The notes: generated by a model from the letters alone, not told the origin. 64,000 nucleotides of DNA from Demequina sp. NBRC 110056 (GCF_002090155.1 NZ_BBRM01000006.1:1-64000), one strand, 5' to 3'. Positions 7,714-17,163 are shown, counted from the first letter of the stretch. Numbers and translations: made by a program.

Positions 7714-9048
7714 ATGTCAGAACGCATCTCCGTCTTCGGCACCGGCTACCTGGGCGCCACCCACGCGGCTGGGATGGCCGAGCTCGGACACGAGGTGATC
7801 GGCGTGGACGTCGACGCCGCCAAGATCGAGCGGCTGTCGCGCGGCGAGGTCCCCTTCTTCGAGCCCGGGCTGCCCGAGCTGCTGCGACGCCACGTCGAGT
7901 CCGGCCGGCTGCGCTTCACGACCGACGCCGCCGAGGCCGCGGCCTTCGCCGACATCCACTTCATCGGCGTCGGGACGCCGCAGGTGAAGAACGGGTACGG
8001 CGCGGACATGACCTACGTCGACGCCGTCATCGAGACGCTCGCCCCGATGCTCGACGGGCCCGCCGTCATCCTCGGCAAGTCCACAGTGCCCGTCGGCACC
8101 GCGCAGCGCCTCGCCGAGCGCGTCCGGGAGCTCGCTCCCGTCGGAGACGGCGCCCAGCTCGGCTGGAACCCCGAGTTCCTGCGCGAGGGCTTCGCCGTCG
8201 AGGACACGCTGCGACCCGACCGCCTCGTGCTCGGCGTCGACCCGGCCAACCCGGGACGGATCGAGGAGATCGCGCGCCGCGTCTACGCACAGGCCCTCGA
8301 GCGCGACACCCCGTTCGTCGTCACGGACCTCGCGACGTCGGAGCTCGTCAAGGTGTCCGCCAACGCGTTCCTCGCGACCAAGATCTCCTTCATCAACGCC
8401 GTCGCCGAGGTCTGCGAGGCCACGGGCGCCGACGTCAAGGACCTCGCCGACGCGATCGGCCACGACGCCCGCATCGGACGCAAGTTCCTGGGCGCCGGGC
8501 TCGGCTTCGGCGGCGGCTGCCTTCCCAAGGACATCCGCGCCTTCATGGCTCGCGCCGGCGAGCTCGGCGTGGACCAGGCGCTGACCTTCCTGCGTGAGGT
8601 CGACACCGTCAACATGCGCCGCCGCCAGCACGTGGTCGACCTTGCCGCGTCCGAGGTGGGCGGCAGCCTCAACGGCGCGCGCGTCGCGGTGCTGGGCGCG
8701 GCGTTCAAGCCCGACAGCGACGATGTGCGGGACTCGCCCGCGCTCGACGTCGCCGGCACCCTGCACCTGCGCGGAGCCCAGGTGCGCGTCCACGACCCCG
8801 AGGCGATGGACAACGCCGCGAGGATCTGGCCCACGCTCGACTTTCTGCCGACCGCGGAGGACGCCGTGCGCGAGGCGGACCTCGTCATCGTCGCGACGGA
8901 GTGGAAGGAGTTCCGCGAGCTCGATCCCGAGACCGTGGGACGAGCCGTGTCGCACAAGCGCATCATCGACGCCCGCAACTGCCTGCCCGAGCAGGCATGG
9001 ATCGACGCGGGCTGGACGTATCGAGGGATGGGGCGGCACAGCGCATGA
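7714..9048 (+). CDS. ugd: UDP-glucose 6-dehydrogenase
   Basis: Oxidises UDP-glucose to UDP-glucuronate with two NAD+, supplying uronic acid for surface glycans. The 444 residues contain the N-terminal Rossmann motif [25 protein letters not shown], the Lys/Asn block [18 protein letters not shown], active-site Cys in [10 protein letters not shown] near residue 270, and the C-terminal domain [23 protein letters not shown] and TGAGG lie just upstream of ATG at 7714. Its stop overlaps the next gene's ATG (ATGA), an unusual pairing with an iron-type regulator. Confidence 0.95.
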   Translation: MSERISVFGTGYLGATHAAGMAELGHEVIGVDVDAAKIERLSRGEVPFFEPGLPELLRRHVESGRLRFTTDAAEAAAFADIHFIGVGTPQVKNGYGADMTYVDAVIETLAPMLDGPAVILGKSTVPVGTAQRLAERVRELAPVGDGAQLGWNPEFLREGFAVEDTLRPDRLVLGVDPANPGRIEEIARRVYAQALERDTPFVVTDLATSELVKVSANAFLATKISFINAVAEVCEATGADVKDLADAIGHDARIGRKFLGAGLGFGGGCLPKDIRAFMARAGELGVDQALTFLREVDTVNMRRRQHVVDLAASEVGGSLNGARVAVLGAAFKPDSDDVRDSPALDVAGTLHLRGAQVRVHDPEAMDNAARIWPTLDFLPTAEDAVREADLVIVATEWKEFRELDPETVGRAVSHKRIIDARNCLPEQAWIDAGWTYRGMGRHSA

Positions 9049-9755
9049 GCGACCTCGTCGACACCACGGAGATGTATCTGCGGACCATCTACGAGCTCAT
9101 CGAGGATGGCGTGGTGCCGATGCGCGCGCGCATCGCCGAGCAGCTGGGCCACTCGGGTCCGACGGTGTCGCAGACCATCGCGCGCATGGAGCGCGACGGT
9201 CTCGTCAAGTTGACCGAGGACCGTCACCTCGAGCTCACGGACGAGGGCGAGGCGACCGCGGTCCGGGTCATGCGCAAGCATCGGCTCGCCGAGCGGCTGC
9301 TCGTCGACGTCATCGGCCTCGAGCTGCCCTACGTGCACGACGAGGCGTGCCGCTGGGAGCACGTGATGAGCGAGCGCGTCGAGCGCCGCCTGCTCGAGCT
9401 CCTGCACGAGCCGCGGGTGTCTCCCTACGGCAATCCCATCCCGGCGCTGCACGAGCTGGGGCTCGAGGACGACACGGCCGACGACACGCCGGTGATCTCG
9501 CTCGAGCAGGCCGCCGACGACGGTGTGAGCAAGGTCACCCTGGTGAGGATCGGGGAGAACCCGCAGGCGGCCTCAGGGTTCCTCGACGCGGCCGTCGCGG
9601 CCGGTGTCGTACCAGGGGCGACGGTGCAAGTGCGGGTCGACGGCGACCGGATCGCCGTGAGCACCGGGGAGCAGGGGGTGTCGATGTCCCGCGAGGCGGC
9701 CCGGCACCTCTTCGGAAGCCCCGACTTGGAGTTTCATCACAAATTGGTAACATAG
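9045..9755 (+). CDS. DtxR/IdeR-family metal-dependent repressor
   Basis: A 236-residue iron- or manganese-responsive repressor. Residues 1-70 are the winged helix ([31 protein letters not shown]); 70-140 the metal-binding dimerisation domain ([41 protein letters not shown]); and 150-225 an SH3-like FeoA domain. Candidate metal ligands are the His/Glu/Cys set in the middle domain: [11 protein letters not shown] supplies Glu, Cys and His. IdeR is the iron-sensing orthologue in mycobacteria and is the closest layout; MntR-like proteins lack the SH3 domain. It overlaps ugd by four bases. Confidence 0.92.
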   Translation: MSDLVDTTEMYLRTIYELIEDGVVPMRARIAEQLGHSGPTVSQTIARMERDGLVKLTEDRHLELTDEGEATAVRVMRKHRLAERLLVDVIGLELPYVHDEACRWEHVMSERVERRLLELLHEPRVSPYGNPIPALHELGLEDDTADDTPVISLEQAADDGVSKVTLVRIGENPQAASGFLDAAVAAGVVPGATVQVRVDGDRIAVSTGEQGVSMSREAARHLFGSPDLEFHHKLVT

Positions 9756-9878
9756 GCGGCTAGTGACACCAGAGGAAGACCACCTCGCGGGTCTCTCGGA
9801 CGAGGCAGGGGAAGGCCAGCCGTCCGTGAGGCTACGGAACATCGACGCACTGGATGGCAGTGCGGAAGGAACGTGGCA
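9756..9878 (+). promoter_or_regulatory. Leader of the NlpC/P60 gene
   Basis: 123 bases with purine-rich blocks (CAGAGGAAGACC, GGCAGGGGAAGGCC) and paired segments that could fold, directly before a secreted wall hydrolase. The position is where c-di-AMP (ydaO) riboswitches often lie in actinobacteria, but I do not see the conserved ydaO core, so I make no riboswitch call. AAGGA at 9866-9870 serves as ribosome-binding site. Confidence 0.3.
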
Positions 9879-10637
9879 TTGAAGTACGGATACATGCGCG
9901 CCAGGACGCGTGCGGTGGCGGCTACGGCCGGTGCAGCGCTCGTCGTGGTACCTCTCACGGGAGCCGCTGCGGCGGCTCTCGTCTCGCAAGACCTGACCAC
10001 CGACGGCACCGTGAACCCGGACACCCTCGCGATCGCGACGGTGACCGATGAGGTCGCCTCAGTCGAGGCCTCCGACGCCGTCGCCGCCGATCTCGCGGCC
10101 GTCACCGCCACGGTGACCGCCGACGACGAGGCCGACTTCGACGTCGCGACTCCCGAGATCAACGTGAAGGAGGACCCGCCGCCCGCGCCGGCACCGGCAG
10201 CAGCGGCCCAGCGGTCCACCACCTCGAACTCGAACTCCGGCTCGTCCGGCAGCTCCGGCACCAAGGCCCGCCCCGTCGCCCAGTCGGCGTCGGTCAAGGC
10301 CGCGATCTCGGGCTCCGCGATCATCGCCGAGGCAGCCAAGTACGTGGGCACGCCCTACGTGTCGGGCGGCTCGTCGCCGCGCGGCTTCGACTGCTCGGGC
10401 TTCGTGTCGTACGTCTACAAGCAGTTCGGAATCTCGCTGCCGCGCTCCTCGGGCGCGTACTGGAACGTGGGCACCCGCGTGTCCTCCCCGCAGGCCGGTG
10501 ACATCATCGTCACCCCCGGCCACGTGGGCCTGTACGCCGGTCCGAACCTGCAGATCGACGCGCCGGTCCCCGGCAAGACGCTGCAGTTCCGCGCTATCTG
10601 GCAGTCGAACCCCACCTACGTGCGCGTCACCGGCTAA
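9879..10637 (+). CDS. Secreted NlpC/P60 cell-wall endopeptidase
   Basis: Cysteine peptidase that cleaves peptidoglycan stem peptides. Residues 1-35 form a signal peptide (RARTR then an Ala/Val-rich core), followed by a Thr/Ala/Asp-rich spacer and a Ser/Asn linker around 105-130. Residues 145-252 form the NlpC/P60 domain with catalytic Cys in RGFDCSGFVSYVY, His in TPGHVGLY, and a polar residue in NLQIDAP. I chose TTG at 9879 because AAGGA lies eight bases upstream; GTG at 9873 is too close to it, and ATG at 9894 is the other alternative. Monocistronic, with a strong terminator. Confidence 0.9.
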   Translation: MKYGYMRARTRAVAATAGAALVVVPLTGAAAAALVSQDLTTDGTVNPDTLAIATVTDEVASVEASDAVAADLAAVTATVTADDEADFDVATPEINVKEDPPPAPAPAAAAQRSTTSNSNSGSSGSSGTKARPVAQSASVKAAISGSAIIAEAAKYVGTPYVSGGSSPRGFDCSGFVSYVYKQFGISLPRSSGAYWNVGTRVSSPQAGDIIVTPGHVGLYAGPNLQIDAPVPGKTLQFRAIWQSNPTYVRVTG

Positions 10638-10650
10638 GACCGGTACGCCC

Positions 10651-10690
10651 CACGAGAGCCGCCGCCCCGCAAGGGACGGCGGCTCTCGTG
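10651..10690 (+). terminator. Strong hairpin terminator with GCAA loop
   Basis: Perfect 14-bp stem CACGAGAGCCGCCG paired with CGGCGGCTCTCGTG, extended inside by CCC/GGG closing a GCAA (GNRA-type) loop. It lies 13 bases after the NlpC/P60 stop. No long T-run follows, as is usual at this G+C content. Confidence 0.85.
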
Positions 10691-10728
10691 CGTTCTAGCG
10701 GTGCATCTTTCCCGCCCCACGGCCCCCG

Positions 10729-10760
10729 TCACGATGAAAGTGGGCCCACTTTCATCGTGA
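10729..10760. repeat. Perfect 32-bp palindrome
   Basis: Sixteen bases (TCACGATGAAAGTGGG) followed immediately by their exact reverse complement, with no spacer. It lies 38 bases past the terminator above. A single perfect palindrome with a GGGCCC centre could be a protein-binding site, a recombination target or an extruding cruciform. Half of it recurs imperfectly at 867-885 beside IS110. Confidence 0.9.
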
Positions 10761-10869
10761 GCGTGGGTGCGGTCAGCGGGCATCCGCCGCCGGAGGGCCG
10801 ATGCGCCCGCCTGGGCCCGCGCGCTCCTCAGGTTCGCGGCGGGTCGCCGCGCCGCCTAGGGTGGTGAGC

Positions 10870-11853
10870 ATGCGCTCGACCTTCGTACCGCGGCTGGGCC
10901 GCGACATCTCTGTGATCGGCCAGGGCTGCTGGCAGCTCGGCGCCGACTGGTCCCACGTCGCCGACGACACTGCGCAGGACATCCTCCGCGCGGCCGCTGA
11001 CGCCGGCGTGACGTTCTTCGACACGGCTGACGTGTACGGCGACGGCCGCTCCGAGCGGGCCGTCCGCGACTTCCTGGCGTCCCACGGCGCGACGGGGATC
11101 ACCGTCGCGACCAAGATGGGCCGCCGCGCGGACCCGCACGTCGCGGGCGAGTACACGCTCGACAACTACCGTCGCTGGACGGACCGCTCGCGCGAGAACC
11201 TCGGCGTCGACACCCTCGAGCTCGTGCAGCTGCACTGCCCGCCCACGGCAGTTCTCGAGGACCCGCGGACCTACGACGACCTGCGGACCCTGCGCGACGA
11301 GGGCCGCATCGCGCACTTCGGCGTCTCGGTCGAGACGTGCGACGAGGCGCTCACCGCCATGCGCGATGCCGACGTCGCCACCGTGCAGATCATCCTCAAC
11401 GTCTTCCGGCGCAAGCCGCTCGAGCAGGTGGTCGGCGCCGCGCACGAGGCCGGCGTGGGCATCATCGCGCGCGTGCCGCTCGCCTCGGGTCTGCTGTCGG
11501 GCAAGTACGACGAGCACACCACCTTCGGGGAGGGCGACCACCGTGCCTTCAACCGGCACGGCGAGGCGTTCGACGTCGGCGAGACGTTCTCGGGCGTTCC
11601 CTACGAGGTGGGCGTCGAGGCGGCGCGCGAGGTCGCGGCGCTCACGCCCGAGGGCTGGACGACGGCCCAGTTCGCGCTCGCGTGGATCACCGCGGTGGGC
11701 GCGGCGACGGTGATCCCCGGCGCCTCCAAGCCGGCGCAGGCGCAGGCCAACGCCCAGGCGGCCGAGCTGCCGTCCATCGACGACGAGACCCTCGCGGCGC
11801 TCGCCGCCATCTACAACGAGCGGATCCGGGAGCACGTCCACGCGAAGTGGTGA
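10870..11853 (+). CDS. Aldo/keto reductase
   Basis: NADPH-dependent oxidoreductase of the AKR superfamily, 327 residues, substrate unknown. The barrel and tetrad are visible: Asp and Tyr in FFDTADVYGDGRSE near residue 50, Lys in VATKMG near 80, His in LVQLHCPP near 120. The cofactor-binding end, ATVIPGASKPAQAQANAQA, is near residue 285. The frame is open from 10801, but ATG at 10870 has GGTGGTGAG before it and begins the conserved FVPRLGRDISVIGQG. It runs toward tRNA-Arg with no hairpin terminator. Confidence 0.93.
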   Translation: MRSTFVPRLGRDISVIGQGCWQLGADWSHVADDTAQDILRAAADAGVTFFDTADVYGDGRSERAVRDFLASHGATGITVATKMGRRADPHVAGEYTLDNYRRWTDRSRENLGVDTLELVQLHCPPTAVLEDPRTYDDLRTLRDEGRIAHFGVSVETCDEALTAMRDADVATVQIILNVFRRKPLEQVVGAAHEAGVGIIARVPLASGLLSGKYDEHTTFGEGDHRAFNRHGEAFDVGETFSGVPYEVGVEAAREVAALTPEGWTTAQFALAWITAVGAATVIPGASKPAQAQANAQAAELPSIDDETLAALAAIYNERIREHVHAKW

Positions 11854-11943
11854 CGTGCGAGCGGACGGTGCGCGCGCATCGGCGCTCCGAACGGTCGATT
11901 GTCGCTTGTGTCGCGGGCACCGGTACCCTCGGAGGTGCCCCAG

Positions 11944-12019
11944 GCGCCTGTAGCTCAGGGGATAGAGCACCGCTCTCCTAAAGCGGGTGTCGCGCGTTCG
12001 AATCGCGCCAGGCGCACCA
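11944..12019 (+). tRNA. tRNA-Arg (anticodon CCT)
   Basis: Complete cloverleaf of 76 bases with CCA encoded. Acceptor GCGCCTG pairs with CAGGCGC, D-stem GCTC/GAGC, anticodon stem CCGCT/AGCGG around loop CTCCTAA, T-arm GCGCG-TTCGAAT-CGCGC. It reads AGG codons. A possible -10 (TACCCT) lies about 25 bases upstream. Confidence 0.97.
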
Positions 12020-12074
12020 CCGTGCGGTCCGTCGCGGCCCGCGGGCCGCATCGGCCCAGTGTTACCGTCGGCCC

Positions 12075-12617
12075 GTGAGAGCCCTCCCCCTGGTCGCCAT
12101 CTGTGTGGTCGCCCTCGGCGGATGCGCACAGGCGGCCGGAGGCGCCACGCCGACCGGGGACGGCGGGCCCGTCGGCGGGATCCTGCCGACGGCGACCGGG
12201 CCGTCGTCCATCGCGTGCCCCATCCAGGAGGGCGTCGAGCTCCCGCCCGAGTGCGTCCCCTACGACCCGCAGGCGCTGTTCGACGCGAACGAGCGCTACC
12301 GCGACCGCATGCCGCTCGCGCCCGAGTCGTTCGCCGCGTTCGAGGCCGAGCGAGAGGCGATCACCGCCGTGCTCGAGGCCCTGGCCGCGGCCGGCACGCT
12401 CACGCCTGAGTCGGCAATCCAGGTGCTGGTCGACGCCGGCATGCCGGCGACCGGGCTCGACGGCGCGAGCGCGTTCGAGGAGGACGGCGTGGTGACGTTC
12501 TCGGCCGTCGGACCCGTCGGCGGATGCGTGTCCGGAACGGTCTCCGACGGCCTGGTCGAGATGCAGATCCAGGGCGTCATCATGGATGGCGGCTGCTACG
12601 CCGCCACCGGTCACTGA
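12075..12617 (+). CDS. Small secreted lipoprotein
   Basis: A 180-residue lipoprotein of unknown function. The signal peptide ends in lipobox VALGGC, so Cys16 or so is the likely lipidated residue. After a Gly/Thr/Pro-rich linker, residues 45-180 form a compact domain with four further cysteines (ACP, PPECVP, GGCVSG, DGGCYA), which could make two disulfides. The pattern of a helical middle and a C-terminal strand pair ending near CxSG and GGC recalls small actinobacterial DUF6993-type proteins, a weak assignment. GTG at 12075; downstream of tRNA-Arg by 55 bases. Confidence 0.82.
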   Translation: MRALPLVAICVVALGGCAQAAGGATPTGDGGPVGGILPTATGPSSIACPIQEGVELPPECVPYDPQALFDANERYRDRMPLAPESFAAFEAEREAITAVLEALAAAGTLTPESAIQVLVDAGMPATGLDGASAFEEDGVVTFSAVGPVGGCVSGTVSDGLVEMQIQGVIMDGGCYAATGH

Positions 12618-12658
12618 CCGCGGCGCGACGCGCGTCCCGCCGGCGCTACGATCTGCGT

Positions 12659-12697
12659 AACAGTGCGTGTCGGCTGCACAAGTCGGCGCGCACTGTT
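12659..12697. repeat. Inverted repeat AACAGTGCG ... CGCACTGTT
   Basis: Nine-base perfect arms separated by 21 bases, in the gap between the lipoprotein and the helicase-like gene. The arms resemble the CACTGTCAG ends of the family A elements at 42782-43202. It may be an operator, a weak terminator or a decayed family A element. Confidence 0.5.
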
Positions 12698-12768
12698 CTG
12701 CTGTCCAGGCTCGCGCGGCGGCGTGGTGGCGAGGCTCCTCAGACCTGGACGGATACCGTAGGGGAGTG

Positions 12769-15700
12769 GTGGATTACATCGGGCGCGCGCTGGTCGCCGA
12801 CGCCCTGCGCGAGTGGCGCGAGCAGCTCCATGACCGCTCGTCCGTGTCGCCGCTGCGCGACATCGACGCCGCACGCGCACGCCTCATCGACATCCGTGCT
12901 GGCCACCCCTCGGGCCTTGCCCAGCTGTTCGCGGCGCGACCGACGGCGGTGTCCGCGATCCTGCGCGACCAGCAGGTGCGCGAGGCCGGCCTCCACAGGG
13001 CGCGTCTCATGCTCGACGAGGCCGAGAGCGTGCGGGCCGCCACGGGCGCCTGGACCGCCGCGCTCGTCATCGGCACGGTGGCGTGGACCGAGGGCGATCG
13101 CGCGATCGAGATGCCGCTGCTCATGCGGCCCGTGGGCCTCGACCGCTTCCGTTCCGACGACGTGCAGGTGACGCTGCGCGCGGAGACGGAGCTCAACCCC
13201 GTGTTCCACGCGCTCTTGCGCGAGCGCGCGGTGACCGCCGGCCGCGAGCTCACGCTGCCGCAGGTCTCGGGCGGCGCTGACTTCGATCCGCGACCGTTGT
13301 GGGAGGCCGTGCGCGGGCTCACCGACCTGCTCGGGGACGACCTCGAGGTGCGGGACAGGCTCCTGCTCGGCGCCTTCGACGACCCGGAGCAGCGCCTGCT
13401 CGACGATCTGGACGACTGCGATCCGGTGATCGCCGGCTCCACCGTGCTCGCGGCGGCCGCGGGCGACCACGACGCCCTCGCCCAGCTCCACGAGCCGCTA
13501 CCGGCGTTCCCGCGCGGCGACCGCGACCCGTTCGCCGAGCGCGGCGTCGGAGACCTCGACGACGTCCAGTTCGCCGTCCTCGACCTCGTGGCCACCGGCC
13601 GCGACGTCTTCCTCCAGGCCCCGCCCGGAGCCGATGCGGTGGGCATGGCGGCGGCGCTCGCCGCCGATGGCGCCGCGTCCGGGCGCACCGTCGGCGTCAT
13701 CGGCGGCGCCGACAGGACCCTCACGGCGATCGTGTCGCGGCTGCGCGCGCTCGGTGCGTCCGACCTGGTGATCGACGCGACCGTGCCGTCGTGGAACGCC
13801 GAGGCCCGCTCGCGCCTGCTCGAGTCGATCACGATGGGCACGCCTCAGGTCGACGACGCGTCGCTGCGCACGTCGGGCGAGACGCTGCTGCGCACCCGCG
13901 CGGAGCTGCACCGTCGCTTCGATGCGCTCCACCGCTCGCACCGCCCGTGGGGTGTGAGCGCCTTCGAGTCCGTGCAGGCGATCGTGCGGCTCACGACGTC
14001 CGAGCCGGCCCCCGGCACCGCGCAGCGCCTGTCGACCCAGGCGGGGGCCGTCGTGGCCGAGCACGGCTTCGCCTCGGTCGCCTCGGCGCTCGTGGGCGTC
14101 CTGCGCCCGTCCACGGGCGAGGACCAGCCGCGCGAGGTCATCGCCGCCGTGGCGCCGGCCGCCGAGGACGGCGCCGAGCCGTGGTGGCAGGGCGTCGCCG
14201 AGCCCGAGCAGGGCGTGCGCCTCAACGAGGCGCTCGCGACCCTCCTCGGCCGCGTGGTGCCGAAGCTGCGTGCCGAGGCGGCCATCGCCGCGCACGAGAC
14301 CGGCGTCGACGAGGCCGGCTCCATGCTCGTGTGGATCGACCAGGTCCACATGTTCGAGGACCTGCGCGCGATCCTCGAGGTCTTCTCGCCAGCGGTCTTC
14401 CACCGCTCGCTGCACGACCTCGTCGCCGCGACCGCTCCGCACGGATCCCCTCGCCACGTCGACCTGCCGCGCCGCGAGCGCCGCGCACTCATGCGGCGCG
14501 CCGTCGAACTGCTGCGCCCCGGCCGGGGCAAGGAGTCGCTGCACGCCGACCTGGTGCGCGCCCACGAGCTGGCGCTGCGGTGGCGCTCGCACTGCTCCGC
14601 CGGCGGCTGGCCGTCCGTGCCCGACGACTACGACATCTTCACCGAGCGCGCCTCCGAGGCCGTGGCGCTGTGGGAGACGCTGCGCGGCCCCGTCGAATCC
14701 GTGGTCGCGGAGGACGAGGTCGCCGCGCTCGCCTGGGACGACATGGTGAGCCTCCTGGACAGGCTCGCCCAGGGCTTGCCGGGCATGCTCGAGGTGTCCG
14801 CCGCCGAGCCGCTCGAGATCGACGTCGAGTCGACGGGGTTCTCCGCCCTGATCGAGGACCTGCGCTCCCGGGACGCGTCCGACGCTCAGGTCCGCCGCGA
14901 CCTCGAGTTCGCGTGGTGGGCCGCAGCCTTCGACGCCATCGTGTCCTCGGACCCGACCCTGACCGAGTACGGAGCTCTCGGCGACGCCGTCGAGCGCTTC
15001 CGCGGCGCCGATGCGGCCTTCGCCTCCTCACGCATCGGCCCCCTCATGCGAGCCGCGGCCGAGCGTCGCCGCACCGCGATCGCGCGTCACCCCGACGTCG
15101 CCCGCGACCTCTTCGCCGCCCTCGTCGAGGGCGGCCAGGCCTCGGTCAAGGAGCTGTGGCGCGACTACGGCTCGCTCACGAGCGCGCTGCGCCCGGTGGT
15201 CGTCGCGAAGGCGGAGCAGGTGTCGCGACTCGCACCGCCGTCCCGCGCGTTCGACATGGTGGTCGTGGTCGCGAGCGAGTCGCTCGCGCTCGCCGAGCTG
15301 GTGCCGGCCCTCGCGCGCGCCAAGCAGGTGGTCGTCATCGGCGACGCGCACGCCGCGACGCGCTCCGCGATCGCCGCGCTGGCCGCGATGCTGCCGCGCG
15401 TCACCCTGCACGCGACTCCCCAGGCGCGCGACGTGCGCGTCACCGCCGTCCTGAGTCGCGCCGCGTACGGCCGCAGCCTCGAGGCGCTGCCCGCGGCCCA
15501 CGAGGCCGGGGCCTTCGAGGTGCGGATCATCGACGGCGTCGGCGCTCCCGTCGCGGGAGCCCGGGAGGTCGAGTCCACCCGATCCGAGGTCGCCGCCGTC
15601 GTCGAGCACGTCGAGCGCATCCACGCGTCGTTGCCTCGTCGGGGCATCGTCGTCGTGGCCGGCAACGACCTCCACGCCGCGCGGATCCGGGAGGCACTCT

Positions 15701-17136
15701 CCGACAGGTCGCCGCGCCTCGCGAGCGCCGTCGCGGTCGAGGTGCTCGGCGACGTCGCCGGCCCCGTCGTCGACGAGGTGGTGCTCGCACTGGGCTACGC
15801 CCGCGACGCCCGCGGAGCGCTGCCCGCGGCGCTCGGGCCGCTGTCCGAGCCGTGGGGGCGCGAGGCGCTCGTGCAGGCGCTCGTCGCGACCCGTGAGCGC
15901 CTGACGGTCTTCTCCGCCCTCGAACCCGCGCAGCTGCCGACCGAGTCCCCCGAGGGTGCTGGCGTCGACGACCTCCGCGAGCTCCTGCTCGCGGCAGGGG
16001 AGCGCGCCATCCCGCCCGAGCGACCCGAGCCGGCGCCCAGCGACTGGCTCCTGGCCGACGTCGCGCAGCGGCTGCGACTCATGGGCTACGGCGTGCACGT
16101 GCGGTACGGCTCGGGGCCCGACGCGGTCCCCATGGCCGTCGGCGGCCAGCGCGAGCGCGGGTACCGCATCGCGGTCGTCACGGACGAGGCCGCGCCCGCG
16201 GGCTCGGCGTCGTTGCGCGATCGCATGCGCTGGCAGCGGGCATCCCTCGAGTCGCTCGGTTGGACGGTCGTGCCGCTGTGGACCCTCGACGTCTTCATGG
16301 ACCCCGATGCCGCCGCCGAGCAGGTGCGCGACGTGCTCGAGCGCACCGACCCGACCCCGGTCCAGGACTCGCTCGAGATCGTGCTGCCTGGCGCCGATGC
16401 GGCCGAGGCGCCGGAGCCCCAGCCGGCACCCTCCCGAGGCGACGCGGGTACGGGCGGTGCGGGCGCATCGGCGCTTGCCGTACCCGGAACGCTCGATCTC
16501 GGGTTCGACGAGCCGGCCGCTGCGCCGGGCGCGTCCGAAGCTTTGGGCGAGCACGTCACGGAAGCCGAGCAGGCGCTGGACGACGAGGCCACGCCCGATG
16601 AGGGCGGCGTCGCCATCCCCGACGGCGAGCCCGAGACCGCCGCCGAGGTCGATGCCGTCGCCACCGCTGACGATGCCAGCGACGACGCGATGGAGGACGC
16701 GGAGGCAGCAGGGGTCGAGCCCACAGGCGACGACTCGGCGACGGACGAGGAGCCGGCGGACGGCGACACCACGGACAGCGAGCCTGCATTTGAGGACGCG
16801 GTGGCAGAGGACGTGCTCCCCGAGGACGCCGAGTCAGATGAGGCGCCGAGCTATGAGCCTACGGACGACGACGTGCCCGCAGACCACGGTTCGCCCACGG
16901 ACGAGGATTCGCCCACGGACGAGGATTCGCCCACGGAGGAGGCAGAGCCAACGGACGACGACGAGGACACCGACGGGCCCGCACCCGCCCCGCCGACGCT
17001 CCCGGTGCGTCAGCGCGGTGCCGACCGCCCGCTGATCCCCACGCGGGCGCGAGAGGACCTCGACGAGAGCTGGGGCGGTCGCGAGCGCGACAGCCGCGAC
17101 GACGAGATCAAGCGCGAGCGCCCGCCGCACTGGTGA
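12769..17136 (+). CDS. Helicase-like protein with degenerate P-loop and nuclease-like C-terminus
   Basis: A 1455-residue protein built like SF1/DUF4011-type helicases fused to a PD-(D/E)XK nuclease-like module. LNPVFHALLRERAV near residue 145 is the DUF4011-like block. At the Walker A site (residues 280-290) the sequence is QAPPGADAVGMA, lacking GK(S/T). At the motif II/III region it reads VVVVASESLAL and VVVIGDAHAATRS; the latter keeps a GDxxQ-like turn. Residues 1100-1190 resemble the C-terminal nuclease-like fold (GYRIAVVTDE, LRDRMRWQRASLESLGW), again without clear catalytic acids and lysine. Residues 1200-1455 are an acidic tail. Start uncertain: GTG 12769 (GGGGAG upstream) is preferred to GTG 12766 or 12667. 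Confidence 0.8.
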   Translation: MDYIGRALVADALREWREQLHDRSSVSPLRDIDAARARLIDIRAGHPSGLAQLFAARPTAVSAILRDQQVREAGLHRARLMLDEAESVRAATGAWTAALVIGTVAWTEGDRAIEMPLLMRPVGLDRFRSDDVQVTLRAETELNPVFHALLRERAVTAGRELTLPQVSGGADFDPRPLWEAVRGLTDLLGDDLEVRDRLLLGAFDDPEQRLLDDLDDCDPVIAGSTVLAAAAGDHDALAQLHEPLPAFPRGDRDPFAERGVGDLDDVQFAVLDLVATGRDVFLQAPPGADAVGMAAALAADGAASGRTVGVIGGADRTLTAIVSRLRALGASDLVIDATVPSWNAEARSRLLESITMGTPQVDDASLRTSGETLLRTRAELHRRFDALHRSHRPWGVSAFESVQAIVRLTTSEPAPGTAQRLSTQAGAVVAEHGFASVASALVGVLRPSTGEDQPREVIAAVAPAAEDGAEPWWQGVAEPEQGVRLNEALATLLGRVVPKLRAEAAIAAHETGVDEAGSMLVWIDQVHMFEDLRAILEVFSPAVFHRSLHDLVAATAPHGSPRHVDLPRRERRALMRRAVELLRPGRGKESLHADLVRAHELALRWRSHCSAGGWPSVPDDYDIFTERASEAVALWETLRGPVESVVAEDEVAALAWDDMVSLLDRLAQGLPGMLEVSAAEPLEIDVESTGFSALIEDLRSRDASDAQVRRDLEFAWWAAAFDAIVSSDPTLTEYGALGDAVERFRGADAAFASSRIGPLMRAAAERRRTAIARHPDVARDLFAALVEGGQASVKELWRDYGSLTSALRPVVVAKAEQVSRLAPPSRAFDMVVVVASESLALAELVPALARAKQVVVIGDAHAATRSAIAALAAMLPRVTLHATPQARDVRVTAVLSRAAYGRSLEALPAAHEAGAFEVRIIDGVGAPVAGAREVESTRSEVAAVVEHVERIHASLPRRGIVVVAGNDLHAARIREALSDRSPRLASAVAVEVLGDVAGPVVDEVVLALGYARDARGALPAALGPLSEPWGREALVQALVATRERLTVFSALEPAQLPTESPEGAGVDDLRELLLAAGERAIPPERPEPAPSDWLLADVAQRLRLMGYGVHVRYGSGPDAVPMAVGGQRERGYRIAVVTDEAAPAGSASLRDRMRWQRASLESLGWTVVPLWTLDVFMDPDAAAEQVRDVLERTDPTPVQDSLEIVLPGADAAEAPEPQPAPSRGDAGTGGAGASALAVPGTLDLGFDEPAAAPGASEALGEHVTEAEQALDDEATPDEGGVAIPDGEPETAAEVDAVATADDASDDAMEDAEAAGVEPTGDDSATDEEPADGDTTDSEPAFEDAVAEDVLPEDAESDEAPSYEPTDDDVPADHGSPTDEDSPTDEDSPTEEAEPTDDDEDTDGPAPAPPTLPVRQRGADRPLIPTRAREDLDESWGGRERDSRDDEIKRERPPHW
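16890..16943 (+). repeat. 18-bp tandem repeat in the acidic tail
   Basis: Three in-frame copies of an 18-base unit (TTCGCCCACGGACGAGGA, last copy with two changes) encode SPTDED-type repeats in the disordered C-terminal tail of the helicase-like protein. Replication slippage in a tolerant region is the simplest explanation. Confidence 0.85.
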
Positions 17137-17148
17137 GCGGGGCTGCCG

Positions 17149-17163
17149 TGAGGGCGAAGCGCC
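17149..17163. terminator. Weak hairpin between convergent genes
   Basis: GGGCG and CGCCC arms with a three-base loop in the 33-base gap between the helicase-like gene and fmdB, which converge. Short stem, no T-tract; termination is plausible but unproven. Confidence 0.3.

Noticed and set aside
9756..9878. Possible c-di-AMP (ydaO) riboswitch before the NlpC/P60 gene
   Set aside because: The genomic context is right, but the conserved ydaO core and its purine-rich joining segments are not recognisable by eye. A covariance search would decide it.
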